A stretch of 64,000 bases of DNA from Camellia lanceoleosa (taxonomy: Eukaryota > Streptophyta > Magnoliopsida > Ericales > Theaceae), in assembly GCA_025200525.1 (NCBI GenBank), contig JANUSC010000387.1:1-64000 (forward strand), written 5' to 3'. Position numbers and translations under genes: made by a program. The notes below the pieces were generated by a model. That model did not search any database. It was not told where the DNA came from and was given only the letters and a program-made list of their open reading frames with translations. The number at the start of each line of letters is the position of its first letter. Position 1 is the stretch's first letter. Below are positions 1 to 12,498 of this stretch, in pieces.

Positions 1-1907
1 CAAATCATACATGCATGTCCATATTATGATGTTTTGAAGTTGTTTTTATAAGAATCCTCACACGATGTTCATATTTTGTTGTAGACTAAGAATTCACCAT
101 GTTTTGAGTTGAATATTTCATTTGACTCATGTTTTGGGAAGCTATGAACTCAAATTACACATGCATGACATGATCACATCATATTCTTACATTTCAAGTT
201 GAATGTTGCATAATTGACATACTTTTGGGCCTTGATTTCATGAAATGATCTTTTTATTACACCTTCATATTTTACAAGTTTACACATGTTATCTTAAGTT
301 TTGGGCCCAAAAGGATGTGAATTATAGCTTTGGATTTGAATTTGTAGCTTGGGAGTGCAATTTGGAAATTCAAGATTCGGTGACTTCCGCCGAAAGCGTG
401 AGATTCTATGCCTGCTTAAAACCTTTGTTTTTGATTTCTCGCCGAAGCGACGGGCAGACGAGCGTGAAGTACATGTTCCCGTGGTTTATGTTTTGAGCAG
501 CACCACTGAGCGGGCGAGAGTTGCGCCGAAAGCAGGACATGAGTCTCACGCTCAAACGGCCATCGAACGCTCATCGAAAGTGAAAATTGTATAACCAAAG
601 ATTTTCTTTTCAAAATTTGCGTAATCGGAGCATAGGAAGTTCCGCCGAGCGCCCCTCACATATTGCATGTCCGCCGAGCGACGCACCTGCCGTGAATTTG
701 ACCAAGTGTTTACTAATGCGCTTAGTATCCTCAACAGCATAGACACGTGAATGAGGGGTAAAATGTAGAAACACACTAAGAACTAAACGAATGAGTTAAA
801 TATATTCCAACGTGTTTCAAATGTATTTGTTATGTGTTAATGTAGGTCACGCACCTTTGGGTTAAGTGAATTACCTACTTACTCATTTACTTAGAGCCAT
901 CTGTTAATTATGAGTAATAACTCGAAAGCTATGTTTAATTACAAGTATTTTCCTAATCGATATGATACAATTTGTTATCTAAAATGCTATGTTATGAATT
1001 ATGAATGAATGTCTATTTTTCTCAAATGTATTTGTAGCATCCTCCTTAGTTCACATGGCCTCGCCGGGATAATAATACCGCCAATATGCACGAAACCCCT
1101 CGGCCCAGGTAACAATATCGTGGCTTATATTCACATGGCCCTTGCCCCGGTAACAATATCGAGGCCTATATTCACATGACCCTTGCCGGGGTAATAATAC
1201 CGTAGCTACTTACGCCAGAAGATATGGACCTTTATGGTTGTCATCAACTATACATATGAGCCTCAAGACCAAGTTAATATGATAGCTAATTAATGTACCA
1301 CATATGATTTTATGCAAGATCCAAATATGAATATGATTATGAGCATGAACATGTATATGATCCTATTTCGATTTGAAATTTTGAATACGATAAGACCTTG
1401 TTTATGATATAAACTCGATTTCTAACTCGCGGATGGACATCATTCGCTAAAACCCTTTACCTTGTTATTATTCACCGGGCTCTCGCTCACTATTTATATT
1501 ATGTATGTAGTGACTGCACGTGATCGCTAGAGTTAATGGCCCGAGATTTCGCTTTTGTTAGCCACCCTTTGCGCTTTCCTCGAGGAGGTTCCATCAAGGC
1601 AAGTTGTGTGGCTATGTTTTTTGAACATTCAACACTTTGTTTCTCTTGTTAATCAACAGCTTTGTTTTTGATTATCTGCATAGTAACGATAATAATTACT
1701 ATATATGTGATGTCTTAGGTATGTTTATAAAGTTTAAAAATTATTTTGTTCCATGTATGTTCCAAGACAAAATCAATGGATCGATGTTTATTTTGTGTAT
1801 TTGCTTCCAACCCCTATCTTATCTTATCCTCGTCAGAGGCATTTGGTAATCCAATGATTACTAGCCTATGACGCTTAAAACCCATAGGGCGGGTTTGGGT
1901 CGTGACA
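1..1907 (+). repeat. Partial LTR of a Tekay-like gypsy element (3' part)
   Basis: The right end matches the last bases of the two Tekay LTRs (cgggtttgggtcgtgaca at 1890-1907). Upstream the same order of blocks can be followed: the aggaggttcc block near 1583, the stretch after a taatggacat-like block near 1435, and the 'CGAGCG' cluster at 380-690. Base 1 corresponds to roughly 620 bases inside the LTR, so the start lies outside the window. It is clearly more diverged than the copies at 9948 and 16902. No internal domain follows, so it is a solo LTR or a 3' LTR; the left TSD cannot be checked. Confidence 0.8.
1048..1208 (+). repeat. Short tandem repeats inside the Tekay-like LTR
   Basis: About three imperfect copies of a unit of roughly 50 bases starting ttcacatggccc and containing ggtaacaatatcg. 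They sit at the position where the other Tekay LTRs of this window hold a different repeat (tccctttatgggtcatcagg). Confidence 0.7.
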
Positions 1908-4168
1908 GTTTTATCTACTAAACTAACCCCAATTGGTGTCTTTATGATTTTGTCTTCGGCCTCGTCTCTTCTTTCTCCTCCTCGACCAAACCATTCTATC
2001 TCTCTTCTCTCTCTCTCTCTACTCTATCTCTTTCTCTCCTTCACCGCCATCAACCCTATCACACCGCCACTAAAGCCCTTTACTATCTTCTTATATCACC
2101 CATGGCTTCATCCAAAGAGCGACAACTTTAGAATTAGCAGAGTCATATGTGGAGAGAAGATTCGATAATCTAATCGTCAAAATCAAAATCGGCGGTAAGT
2201 GAAGATGAAAAGAATCAAAATAAGAGAGACAATGAAGAGTTGCCATCGATTTGGGAGATCTTGAGAAAAGAAGCGTAAGGAGAGACCAATGGCTTTGGGA
2301 ACCTGGAGAGAGAGATCGATAACTAGTTGTCACTATGAGCGCATTTGATCTTGAACTTTTCGACCTCTACCGTGGTGGCGAGCAGTGAGTAGGGTGGTTG
2401 CTTTATCGCTACTAGTGTAGCGTTGTTTTGGTTCAAGGTAGGGTTTTGGAATCGTAGTCTTAATGATCGAGTAGTACCTTTTGGATCTAGATTTGTCTAT
2501 TTTTCTCTCTCTGTTGTTAAGTTTCTTTAGAGATTGTGTAATGCTAAATTTTCAAACGCAGCATTGAGATTTAGGATTTTGTTGAAAAAGATATGTTTAT
2601 GTCATTGAATTGTAATAATTTTCTTATGTGTTTTCTCGAGAAAAATGTAAAGAGAAATAGTGATTCAAACACGCACACTAGCTCTGTGATCTCAAATTTA
2701 TTTTTATTTTTCATGTGTGTGTGTAGATCCCCGTGTTCTTGATTATGGATGTTGTTGTTGTTGTGTTACTTTAATGGTTATGTTTTTTTTCTTTTTGAAA
2801 ATAATTGTTGTAGAAATTTATATGGTGTTTTGCATGAAATTGGATTTCTTGTTGGGTTTGGAAAATAGTGTAGAAATGTAAAGATTGAAATCTTCTTTGG
2901 TTGGACATTCAAAGCAATCGAATAGATAGGAAAGACGAGAGAAGAGTGAAATCGATCAGGAATAAAAATTAAATGATAGATTTGGACACAAACAAATTTG
3001 AATAGATAAGCAAAAAATTGAACAGATAATAAAATTTAGACAGATATTTGAATAGATAAAGGAAAAAAATTGAATGGATAAAGGAAAATTTTAAACAAAT
3101 AGTCAAAAATTTTGAACAATTGGAGAGTTATTACACGAGGTGATTTTCTAGTTTTGTTTCATCTCCTTTCTTTTCTCGCCATTTTTGTTTATTTATTTGG
3201 TATACAATGTTGTACTTTAAAAGAGTATCCGAGAATTACGCGCTTCACTCAAATGTGTAGATCACTAAAAATTTGAATAGATATAAAATAATTTTGAACA
3301 AAAAGATATAAATTTGAATGATAGATATAAATTTGGATACATAATTTTTTTGAACAGATGGCCAAAAAAGTCAACAAATAAATTAAGGTGTAAAATTGAA
3401 AACAAAATATCCTTTAAAACAAATAAAGGATTTCTCACTAAACTACTTCTACAAATGGTGAATCTCTTACTAACAAAAAATATCCATTAAACATAATGCT
3501 TTATACATTCTTAATTTTGACTTTTCAACAATTTTCTCAATAAATAAATAAAAGGATAAATTTCGAAATTAGTATATGGGGTCCAAAGTAGGAGACATTG
3601 AAAACAAAAACAAAAAGCCAAAAAAAAAAAAAAAAAAAAAAAAAAACCAAACCCAGACAGTTAAGACAATTAGCACTTCACAAATAAATCTTACTATTCT
3701 CTCAAAAGCACTAAAAAGTCCTATTAACTGTGTTACAATCAATAATTACAATATTAAAAAAAAATTAAATCCCAAAGTGATTGAATTTTCAAAAATACCA
3801 CTTTACTTTAATTACACAATAATATAAATCATTAAATTAAATAATAAATAACTTTTTAAAATATTTTGAAACACATAAAATTAGCATCGCATTTTTTTTT
3901 ATTTTAATGATGGGACAATTAGCATCTTCTAAAATTTTACCTTTCAAATATTATTTGCAATAAAAGCATTCTATTTTGAGCTAGATAAGAGTATGTTCAA
4001 TTATTTATATTTATAAGACACAAGAAATACAATGATTGAAATTTATTGTTCAATCAAACAACTAGGAGACTAAATGAGAACATTAATTCAATTTAAGATA
4101 TAATTAGGCAAAATTTTAAAAGGTCGTAATACTTATATGCCTCAAGAAAAGTTTATAAGACTTTTGAA

Positions 4169-4221
<53 letters not shown>

Positions 4222-4415
4222 AGAAGGAAAATCTCATTTTTTTCCCTAAAATTAAACATACAAAAATCATTATTGATGAAGAGAGTGACTTGCATAAATT
4301 AACAGACACTTTTTTTTTTTCAATAACAAAGAATTTCAATAGATTCATCTTGCCATTCAATATAATGTATTATAAATATATTCTTAATATACAAAATCAA
4401 TTATAAATTATGCAT
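1908..4415. other. AT-rich intergenic stretch, no gene supported
   Basis: 1930-2130 is CT-rich and leader-like, with no ORF of recognisable family. 2900-3380 holds scattered copies of a gaatagata/gaacagata word. 3617-3646 and 4172-4219 are long A tracts. I see no domain, TSD or terminal repeat that defines an element here. Confidence 0.6.
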
Positions 4416-5054
4416 TGTTAGGTTTGTGTAATTGGTAATTACGTTTGACAAAACTCTTTCTAGTTATAATTTTATTCGCTTTTTATTTCAAAGGTCAGGA
4501 GTGTTTAGATACAAATCTAATCCGAATTGTGCCTATGTAAAGAAATTTGTGCTAACATTCCGTATGTTGAGCATTCCTTAATTTCCTTTGTTGACTATGC
4601 AGGATCGAAAGCATTTATGGTTTGACCACTGAGCGTCTTTATGTGCTCGAGCAGTGAAGTGCATCATCTAGTATCTCTATCTACAAACTGAACTTTTGGG
4701 AAATATGTTTCACCGCTTGAGCGGTGGATGTTGCGCTTGAACGGTTGGTCTAGATATTTGCACTTCTTTTTACTCACACCGCTCGAGCGATTAAGTGTGC
4801 ACTTGAGTGGTCTTCGTGATTCTCTTTAGTATAAAGTGTGTCATTTGCAAATTTTAAGGTTTAACCCATCTAAATTCTCAGAGAGGAGTAAAATACAAAG
4901 TGTTCTATATTGGAGGGTGGTTCATATGAGTTTCCTTGATGTATAGAAGGTGATCGATTGATCAACGACCTGCATATTGATAAACATCAAGGATTGATTT
5001 TGTACTTTTATTTACAAAAAAAGAGAGGTGTTCGTCGGTGGATTTTAGAGAACT
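4416..5054 (+). repeat. Left part of a split copia-type solo LTR (continues at 33952)
   Basis: Starts tgttaggttt and aligns with the minus strand of the gag-only copia LTRs at 26149 and 31650: a cgtttgacaaaactc block, a GCTCGAGC cluster at 4644-4810, a TATA-like agtataaagtg near 4829, and a cggtggatt block at 5035. It stops at 5054, where the copia element starts. The alignment resumes at 33952. The base run before it (tgcat, 4411-4415) nearly matches the run after the right part (tgcac, 34334-34338), which fits a diverged 5-bp TSD of a solo LTR of about 1.02 kb. Confidence 0.8.
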
Positions 5055-5291
5055 TGTTGTACAAATTGTGTATTTAGATAAAATAAACAGATTCATATTT
5101 AATTAAATTGAAAAATATAGAACAAGCAATCATGCTGAAAATTACAAGTACATGAACAGAAATACATAACAACATAAAACAAGAAGAAAATGCAAACTGA
5201 AACCTGTGTGATACTATAGTCTTCTTAAAACAGATTCGCCGCCTCACTGTAGGTGTTGAAGGTATGTCGACGTTCGCCTCCTAGGATACGA

Positions 5292-7820
5292 CGGTTAGAA
5301 TCCGCTACTGCGGAAGCACCTTCAATTTAGCTCTGGCAAACTAACAACAGCAACACTCTCTCACACAGAAAAAATAATATTAGAGGAGCAAACTAACTAT
5401 AATATGAGAGCAAAGAATTTTTTGTGTAGAAACCAAAGAAGATGGCCTCCTTTTATACATAATGGGGAAAAGAGAAGGAGCCTCACCATGAAAGTCGGTA
5501 ACAAATGCAGCCAATTAATCTTGCAAAACTAATTGAGTAATGCACAAAACTGATAGGGAATAAGTATGTGAGTTACACACTCTATATACACATGTGTATA
5601 TCTACAGGCACCTAATAGACTTAGACTAAAAAGATTAGGTTAGTGGACTATCAATCCGGACCAGCCCAAACTTAACCCACTCCAGCAAACGCTGCTGCCA
5701 AGCCCCTTTCAAGCCCAAGTCTCAAGTCCTGTTGCAAGATCCACGATCCACGCACCCACGGATCACGAACCCGAACTCTCTCGTCCGTCCGTGACGGACG
5801 TAGGCCATTTTTGCATAACCAACTTAGAATCCGCCATCGCAAAGCACCTTCAGCTTAGCTCGCTAACTAACAACAACAACACTCTCTCACAGAAAAAATA
5901 ATATTATAGGAGCACTAACTATAATATGAGAGCAAAGAATTTTTGTGTAGAAACCAAGGAAGTTGGCCTCTTTTTATACATAATAGAAAGAGAGAAGGAG
6001 CCTCCCACCATGAAAGTCGCAACAATGCAGCCAATTAATCTTGCAAAACTAATGGAGTAATGCACAAAATCGATAGGAATAAGTGTGTGAGTTACACACT
6101 GTCATTTATTCGCCCCTGCACCAAGGGTTATATCGATGGCCAAGAATTAAGGTTACCTCCACCAATTCTTAAACAAATCAATAAATGCAAGTAAGTAAAA
6201 TTTAAATGAGGGTACCAAAATAATCATTGAGCTTTATTTTATTATAAAATTATATTGACCAAAAAGGCCGATATTTACATAGAAAAATATTATGAAAGTG
6301 TTGTGTGTGTCTATTTCGCAGCCCTACATCTAAGACTTCCCAAAAGCTATTTCTGAATTGCATTATTTCCTAAAAATTGGTAAACAGCTATAAGCACGGG
6401 GCAGAGTGAGAAATATCATACCAAGAGTATAAGGAACACAAAATAACCATGGATAGTTAGTTAGGCCAAAACATTTAAGATAACTTAGTAACAAAAATCC
6501 TTTAAGGCAAACCGAGATTATGTAAATAAATAACCATAACCACGTAATTTGGTAAACAAATAATTTAAGTAGCGTAATCAAATACGTAAATTATGTAAGT
6601 AAATGACCACGTAATGTAATGTATCGTAATGTAGGTCATGTATGACAATCGTAATGTATGTATGGATTTAAGAGGTGGCTCAGACGATTCTAGAGGTGGC
6701 TCACAATAGTGTAGCACTTAGCTCCGCACAGAACAGAGGTACGGATTCAAGAGGTGGCTCGTACGGATTCTAGAGGTGGCTCTCACAATAATGTAGCACT
6801 TAGCTCCGCACAGAACAGAGGTCAATGGATCAAAGGGCCACAAAGCAACCAAATAGAGGCCAATGGTTATTTAAGTTCCCCAAGGCGTGAGACTCCCGTG
6901 GTGGTACTTACAAAACATAATTGTTTATAAGGTCATAGCCAAATATTCCTTAAAATATAAACAAACATATCCATGGGTTTCCTTTTAAGCAAATAGGGTT
7001 CAAAAATAAAGTCACGTAACTGAAATCTTTATAAAACATAACTTTTATTAATATACTAATAAAACATACTTGTATAAAATAGATTTTGGTAAGTCAAAAC
7101 ATACGTAAAATACATTTTGGTGACTCAAGGTATAATATAACTCACCTTAACTTTAATAGCTTACTCTTTCTTTCCACTATCAAAGATCCTCTCATTTTCA
7201 CTATTCTTTCCTTTCTTCTCTCTTTCTCTCTTTCATTCTTTCATTTCTTTCATTTCTTTTTCCTAACTCAAGCATGTCCTCCCTATTTATAAGAGAAAAT
7301 CAGGACTAGCAACCCACATGGAGTCCTCCAGTGTGCCACGTGTTCATAGGTCAATCTTGCTTAGATAGGCCAAATCTTTGCTTAGATACATACTTATCTT
7401 AACATATGTCAATTTTGCTTAATTTTTTTATTAATTCTACTTTGGCCCCAAGTCTTATTAATTATATTATTTTATAAAATTATACATAATAATACAAAAT
7501 AAATCATATATTTTCCAACCTAAATTAAATAATATTAGTATAAATTTTACAAAATAATTAAAAATATGGATTGTTACACACTCTATATACATATGTGTGT
7601 ATATCTACAAGCACCCAACAGATTTAGCCCAAAAAGATTAGGTTAGTGGACTACCAATCCGACCAACCCAAACTTAACGATTCCAACAAACGCCAAGCAT
7701 CAAGCCCAAGCCCAAGCCTAAGTCTCAAGTCCCAAGTCGCAAGATCCACGATCCACGGATCACTTAACCCAAACTCTATCTAGTCCAAATTGGTGGACTG
7801 GATGTGTGGTCATTTTGCAT
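5292..7820 (-). repeat. Tandem duplication of the LTR promoter region
   Basis: Unit 1 (5292-5828) runs from aatccgctactgcgg to cataaccaacttag. Unit 2 starts at 5829 with aatccgccatcgc and ends near 7820, interrupted by the solo LTR. The sequence ttag precedes both unit starts, a 4-base microhomology at the junction. The other LTR of this element (32909-33946) has one unit only. Confidence 0.75.
6100..7578 (-). mobile_element. Gypsy-type solo LTR
   Basis: Plus-strand ends are tgtcatttattcg and attgttaca (on the minus strand TGTAACAATCC to ATGACA). It interrupts a sequence present uninterrupted at 5570-5590 (gttacacactctata). The left flank is cacac and the right flank cactc, so the 5-bp TSD appears to have lost one CA. 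A minus-strand TATA box (TATAAATAG) lies near 7283-7291. No internal domain or second LTR is present. An imperfect tandem repeat of about 80 bases occupies 6667-6825. Confidence 0.75.
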
Positions 7821-8187
7821 AACCAACTTAGACTATAGATTTGGCCCAAGTCCATCCTCAAGCATCCATAACTCTCTTCTTTCAAAAAGTGGATGCCCCA
7901 AAAGGCTCATGTCATATCAAAATCTTGAGATTTAAATACCCATCAATACTTTCTTCTATTAATCAATGTGGGATAGGTAGTTATACACTATCCCCAATTC
8001 TTCATTCATGAGGCCAAGTTTATGAGATAATTTCTCATTCAATTCTTAATAGATTTTTATTATTTTTTTTGTGGTGTAAAGATCTTGTTATAAATAATCT
8101 AAACCCATTTGATTCTACCTCAACTGGTGGTTTGGACCTATTTTAATTTCACATTAAAGTCACCATAAAATCATTTTTTTTCCAACA

Positions 8188-8197
8188 ATCCCCACAT
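8188..8197 (-). other. Polypurine tract of the copia element
   Basis: On the minus strand ATGTGGGGAT lies directly before the LTR start TGTTGG, the expected place for plus-strand priming. This fixes the element's orientation as minus. Confidence 0.65.
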
Positions 8198-8749
8198 GAA
8201 TAAAAATTGACTGGATAAAGAAAACAAACAACGCTAACAACAAAGACTTAGAGAGAGAGCACACAGATGGCCATAAACCTTTGGTAGTGAAAGTTGTCGG
8301 ATTTACTAGCTAACCAGTAAACGTGATGTCTTGCAATCGCTCGCTGCTTATGTAAACTGAGACAATAGACCTCACATAGGAGGTAGTCCAACCATTATTC
8401 TTGTTCTCGCTGGTGTGTTCGGTATGGCCCTAGAACACTAGCCTGGTTCAATGAATGTTTTTAAAGAATTCATTTTATTAATTTTAAAAAGTGGCCCCAC
8501 TTCGCACTCACATAAGTGATCTATATGAGGAATCTTATTATACAACGTTGATTATTAACTTCACTTAGGTCATTAAAAGCATTAGCTTAACCTTCCACTC
8601 TCACGTAGTATCACTATATAAAGGAATGGGCAAGAGGATTTACCTCTTCTTCCGTGACTCACATGTTACATGCAATTAGGTTGTCCCTTTGAATCTAGAT
8701 CTTGAGATCTCCAATTAATTAGGTTGGGCTTTTCATTCCGATAACATTT

Positions 8750-9837
8750 AATGAAGGCCTTAACCCCATTTCTCTTGACGACGCTTCTATTAACTCTCGA
8801 AGTTTACCCTTTAGTTAGCGTATCCACAATGTTGTTCTTAGACTTTACATAATCTAGAGAGACAACTCCATTAGAGAGTAGTTGTTGTATGAAATCATGT
8901 CTACAACGGATATGTCTAGACTTTTCATTATACATATTACTGCGTCACCAATTGTCGATTGGCTATCACAATGAATTCAAATAATGTGCATGTGTTTTGC
9001 CCAATGTGAAATATCTTTAATGAACCGACAAAGCTATTCAATTTTCTTCAATTGCTTTTATCCAAAGCAATAAACTCATATTTCAACGCTGATCTTGATA
9101 TACACTTGCTTGGAAGATTTCTAAGACACAACGCCTCCGAGGGTAAACACATAATCATTAGTGGATTTGGAGTATTTTAAATCGATATCCAATTAGCATC
9201 ACTATACCCTTCCATTACCACCGTTATCCGTATAATGTAGCCCATAATCACGTGTAACGATATAACCCAACACTCGATGGTGCCCTTCCAATGAGTAGCA
9301 TTAAGATTACTCGTATCTACTAAGCTTACAATGATTAGGCTATATCCAACCTTGTACAACTCATCAGATATATCAAAATCCCAATGACTCGAGAATATTC
9401 TAGTTGAAAGACACTCTCACCATTATTCTTAGTCAAATGTACACCCAAGTCTACGGGTGTCCTTGACACACTTGTATTTGATTTACCAAATTTCTCAAGT
9501 ATTTTATCAACATAATAAGATTGAGAAAGTACAATATCACCAAATGTTCTGGTAATCTTAATACCGAGAATCACATCTATAAGGCCCATATTGTTCATAT
9601 TAAACTTAGAGTTTAACAATCTCTTGGTAGTTCTAATCATCTCATCATTATAACCAACAAAAAGTATGTCATCAACGTAATAGACACAAAATGACGTATC
9701 ATCTGCTAGTGTCTTTGACATATACGCATTTATCACACTCATCAATTCTAAACCCATTTGACAACATAGCGTTGTCAAACTTCTCATGCCATTGCTTAAG
9801 AGCTAATTTCAAATCATATGATGATTTGACAAGCTTA
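8750..9837 (-). pseudogene. Copia reverse transcriptase (3' part) and RNase H, broken
   Basis: The open stretch 9787-9335 encodes the RT palm with the catalytic YVDDILFVG motif intact, followed by the ILGIKI and LDIA regions of the copia RT connection. Upstream, 9837-9788 continues the thumb-proximal 'KLVKS...KQWHEKF' region. Left of 9335 the RNase H can be traced in pieces (GGVVS-KSSKQ near 9130-9080, HCDSQ near 8960) through several stops and frame changes. The same reading frame resumes on the far side of the hAT-like insertion at 21831, so this is one gene cut in two. It is non-functional as it stands. Confidence 0.85.
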
Positions 9838-9845
9838 CAGACTTT
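9838..9845. repeat. TSD of the hAT-like element, left copy
   Basis: cagacttt here pairs with tagacttt at 21823-21830, 7 of 8 identical, the 8-bp size expected of hAT. Confidence 0.75.
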
Positions 9846-9947
9846 TAGGAATGGCAACGGGACGAGGCGGGACCGGGGACCACACTCCTCGTTCCTGATC
9901 CCCGATAATGAGAAATTTCCCCGCCCCCGATCTTCGGCGGGGACCCC

Positions 9948-12331
9948 TGTAATAACCCCGACCCTGATTAACGCTAAACGGAACTTGATTAAGCCTAATA
10001 ATGATTAAAAGGAAATTAGGGACTAATTTACATGTGCATTGCATGAATTATATGTTTTTATCTGTTCGGTGTTGAAATATCTGTTTGTGTTCAAAACTTT
10101 AATTCGCAAATCGGAAGCCTTATCGGCCCCCGATTCCGAAATCGACTAGAGTTTTAGACTAGTTAGATTTTATGTAAATTTATGGTAGGTTCAATTAAAA
10201 TTCGATTTGGAATGTTTAAAACTGATTAAATAACATTTTAATAATGAACCCAAATTTTAATTACAATAAAGCCATTGAAGACCACTAACTAAGATAACCT
10301 TGGGACTTAGTCTTGGAACTTTTGTTTGCATCAATTGTGAGACCAACGGGAGAGAAATAGGAGAGGAGGAAAACTTAGCTCCAACAAGAATTTTGGCTAA
10401 AAACTTGGAGAATTGAAGGGTGGTGTGCAAACTAGAGCATCTAAGCTTCACATTGAGAGTTAAGGTAGAGAATTCACCCTCATGAACTAGAATTTAGATT
10501 AATCTTGCATGATTCTTGGTTAATTTGATGAATCAAGTTAGGAAGGGGTTTAACATGTTGAAATTAAGCTTAATCCATGCATGCATGCTCATATCATGTC
10601 ATTTTGAAAAGTTTTCATGTACATTCTTTACATGCAAGGCCACATTCAAGTTGTAGCCCATGAATTCAACAAAATTCTAAGTTTAATTTGGCCTTGGAGC
10701 ATGTTTTGGAGCTTTGAAATGGAATTGAACTCATGCATGTGTGTTTAAACATTGTTCTTGAAGATTTATGGGAATGGTGTTCTAATTGACTCACTCTTGG
10801 GCAATGATTTTATAAATTGGCTTTTAAAACTTGTTGTACTATGAGTTTGAAATGTTTTCCCAAAATTTGGGCCCAAGGGGTTGAGTTTTTGGTTGGAGAA
10901 TGCTTGGTTCGAATCTTGAAGACAACTGAAATTCCAGATTTTGCTTCCTCGCTCGAGCGAAGGATTCCTCGCTCGAACGAGAACCCTGGTCCAGGGCTCC
11001 GCTCGAGCGAGCTTTGAGCGACCATCGCGCGTAAAATTTCAACATCCAGTATTTTTACTGTTTCATCAGACCGCTCGAGCGAAGCAAGGCTCGCTCGAGC
11101 GAGGCCTTTGATTTTGGAAGCTCCCTCGAGCGAAAGAAGGCTCACTCGAGTGAGACCCCTGTTTTCAGCAACTTTTGAAAAACATTTTCTAAGACATTTT
11201 TACACCCCCATTCCATCCTAGGCATTCCTAGGCCATGTTTAAGGCTCCATAATAAGGGTAAGGGGTTAGATATACACTTAGAATCATGGATGTGAGTTTG
11301 TACAATTGAAGTGTACGTTTCAAAGTGTGTGCCCGTTAGGTGTTATGTAGGTCACGTCGCAACTGCTGACCCTTTGACTTCGCTTCACTTGTATCAACAC
11401 CCACTGTGAGTAATAACTTTGTAAAGTTATGTTCAATGCTATGTATTTTCAGTATACTATGATACGAAATGATTGATCCTTTGAAAAGCTATGATATGTT
11501 GGAAATGAATGAATGATTGTCCAAGATTCTGAAAGTTAATCGTGGCATCCTTAGCACTACATGATATGCGTCCCTTTATGGGTCATCAGGTCCCTTTATG
11601 GGTCATCAGGTCCCTATATGGGTCATCGTAACGCCTTTTGTGCACATGTGTCATCGAAGCCTTCAAGGTCGCCTTGGGTCATCAGTTCCTTTTGGGTCAT
11701 CAAGTCCCTTTATGGGTCATCGATTTGTGAATGCTATTGGATGTACCACGATGATTATGTTACAAACCCGATTATGGAAATGATGTTGTACCAAAGACAT
11801 GAATCTGCTTTTGATATGAATATGAACATGAACATGATTATGTTTCGATATGAACTCGATTTCTAATTCGTAATGGACATCATTCATTAAACCCTTTACT
11901 CTATTATTATTCACTGGCTTTCGCCACGCTTTATTAAATATATGTAGGTGAGCCAAGACAAGACCGCCAGAGTTGAGGGCCTTCGTTTCATTTTTGGTCA
12001 ACCACTGCTGCGCCCCGAGGAGGTTCCTCGAGGCCCCGATGTTATGGCGCTTTGCACCTCGTGCTAGTCTTTGTACTTGTTTTGTTGGGTTAAATCTTGG
12101 GATATACTTATGTAAATATTTTGTACATACTGTGCCCGACTAGCATGTTCATGTATATAAATAAGTTTTTAAAATTTTTGTCCCATGTATGTCATCACAC
12201 TCATTGGACATTGTTTATTTTACATTATTGCTTCCGCATTTCTTAATATTTGTTATGTCTTCAGAGGTGAGGTAATCCATGACATTGGGGTTACGTCGCT
12301 AAACCCATAGGGGCGGGTTTGGGTCGTGACA
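9948..12331 (+). repeat. 5' LTR of the Tekay element
   Basis: Starts tgtaataaccccgaccctga and ends gggtcgtgaca. Contains the palindromic GCTCGAGC cluster at 10951-11155 and a tandem block of tccctttatgggtcatcagg at 11571-11722. It aligns end to end with 16902-19248. Confidence 0.95.
10951..11155. promoter_or_regulatory. Cluster of GCTCGAGC palindromes in the LTR
   Basis: Perfect or near-perfect tcgctcgagcga units occur at about 10950, 11002, 11073 and 11091, with variants ccctcgagcga (11124) and cactcgagtgag (11148). Their number and mid-LTR position suggest a regulatory module; binding is not shown by sequence. Confidence 0.5.
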
Positions 12332-12334
12332 AAG

Positions 12335-12346
12335 TGGTATCAGAGC
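12335..12346 (+). other. Primer-binding site, initiator tRNA-Met type
   Basis: tggtatcagagc lies three bases after the 5' LTR end; it is the standard plant retrotransposon PBS for tRNA-iMet. Confidence 0.92.
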
Positions 12347-12498
12347 ACGAGTTGTACCGCACACACAGGTCCCTATGAGCTTAGGATGTCTTAGTTAGAA
12401 TTAGGGGCATTCCATTTGCATGTGTGAGTGTGGTAATGCAACTGAATATTGAAACTGAATGTACATTTGAATATATAAAGTCTTGTTTACCTATAGCC

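Larger units (their letters stand above)
5055..8187 (-). repeat. 3' LTR of the copia element, with internal tandem duplication and inserted solo LTR
   Basis: Ends are tgttgtac and ccaaca on the plus strand, an inverted TGTTG/CAACA pair. It matches 32909-33946 along its length. Two things enlarge it: a roughly 540-base tandem duplication (5292-5828 repeated from 5829) and the gypsy solo LTR at 6100-7578. A minus-strand TATA box (TATAAAAGGAGG) is visible near 5449-5461 and in degraded form in the second unit. Confidence 0.85.

Noticed and set aside
1902..2168. 88-codon ORF with Ser/Leu-rich, signal-like stretch
   Set aside because: CT-rich low-complexity DNA just beyond an LTR end; no start context, splice sites or homologous domain.
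4644..11155. CRISPR-like spaced repeats from the GCTCGAGC clusters
   Set aside because: Units are short palindromes with irregular spacing inside eukaryotic LTRs; no spacers or cas genes.
11561..11866. 101-codon ORF in the Tekay 5' LTR
   Set aside because: It translates the gggtcatcaggtccc tandem repeat; the reading is not preserved in the 3' LTR.
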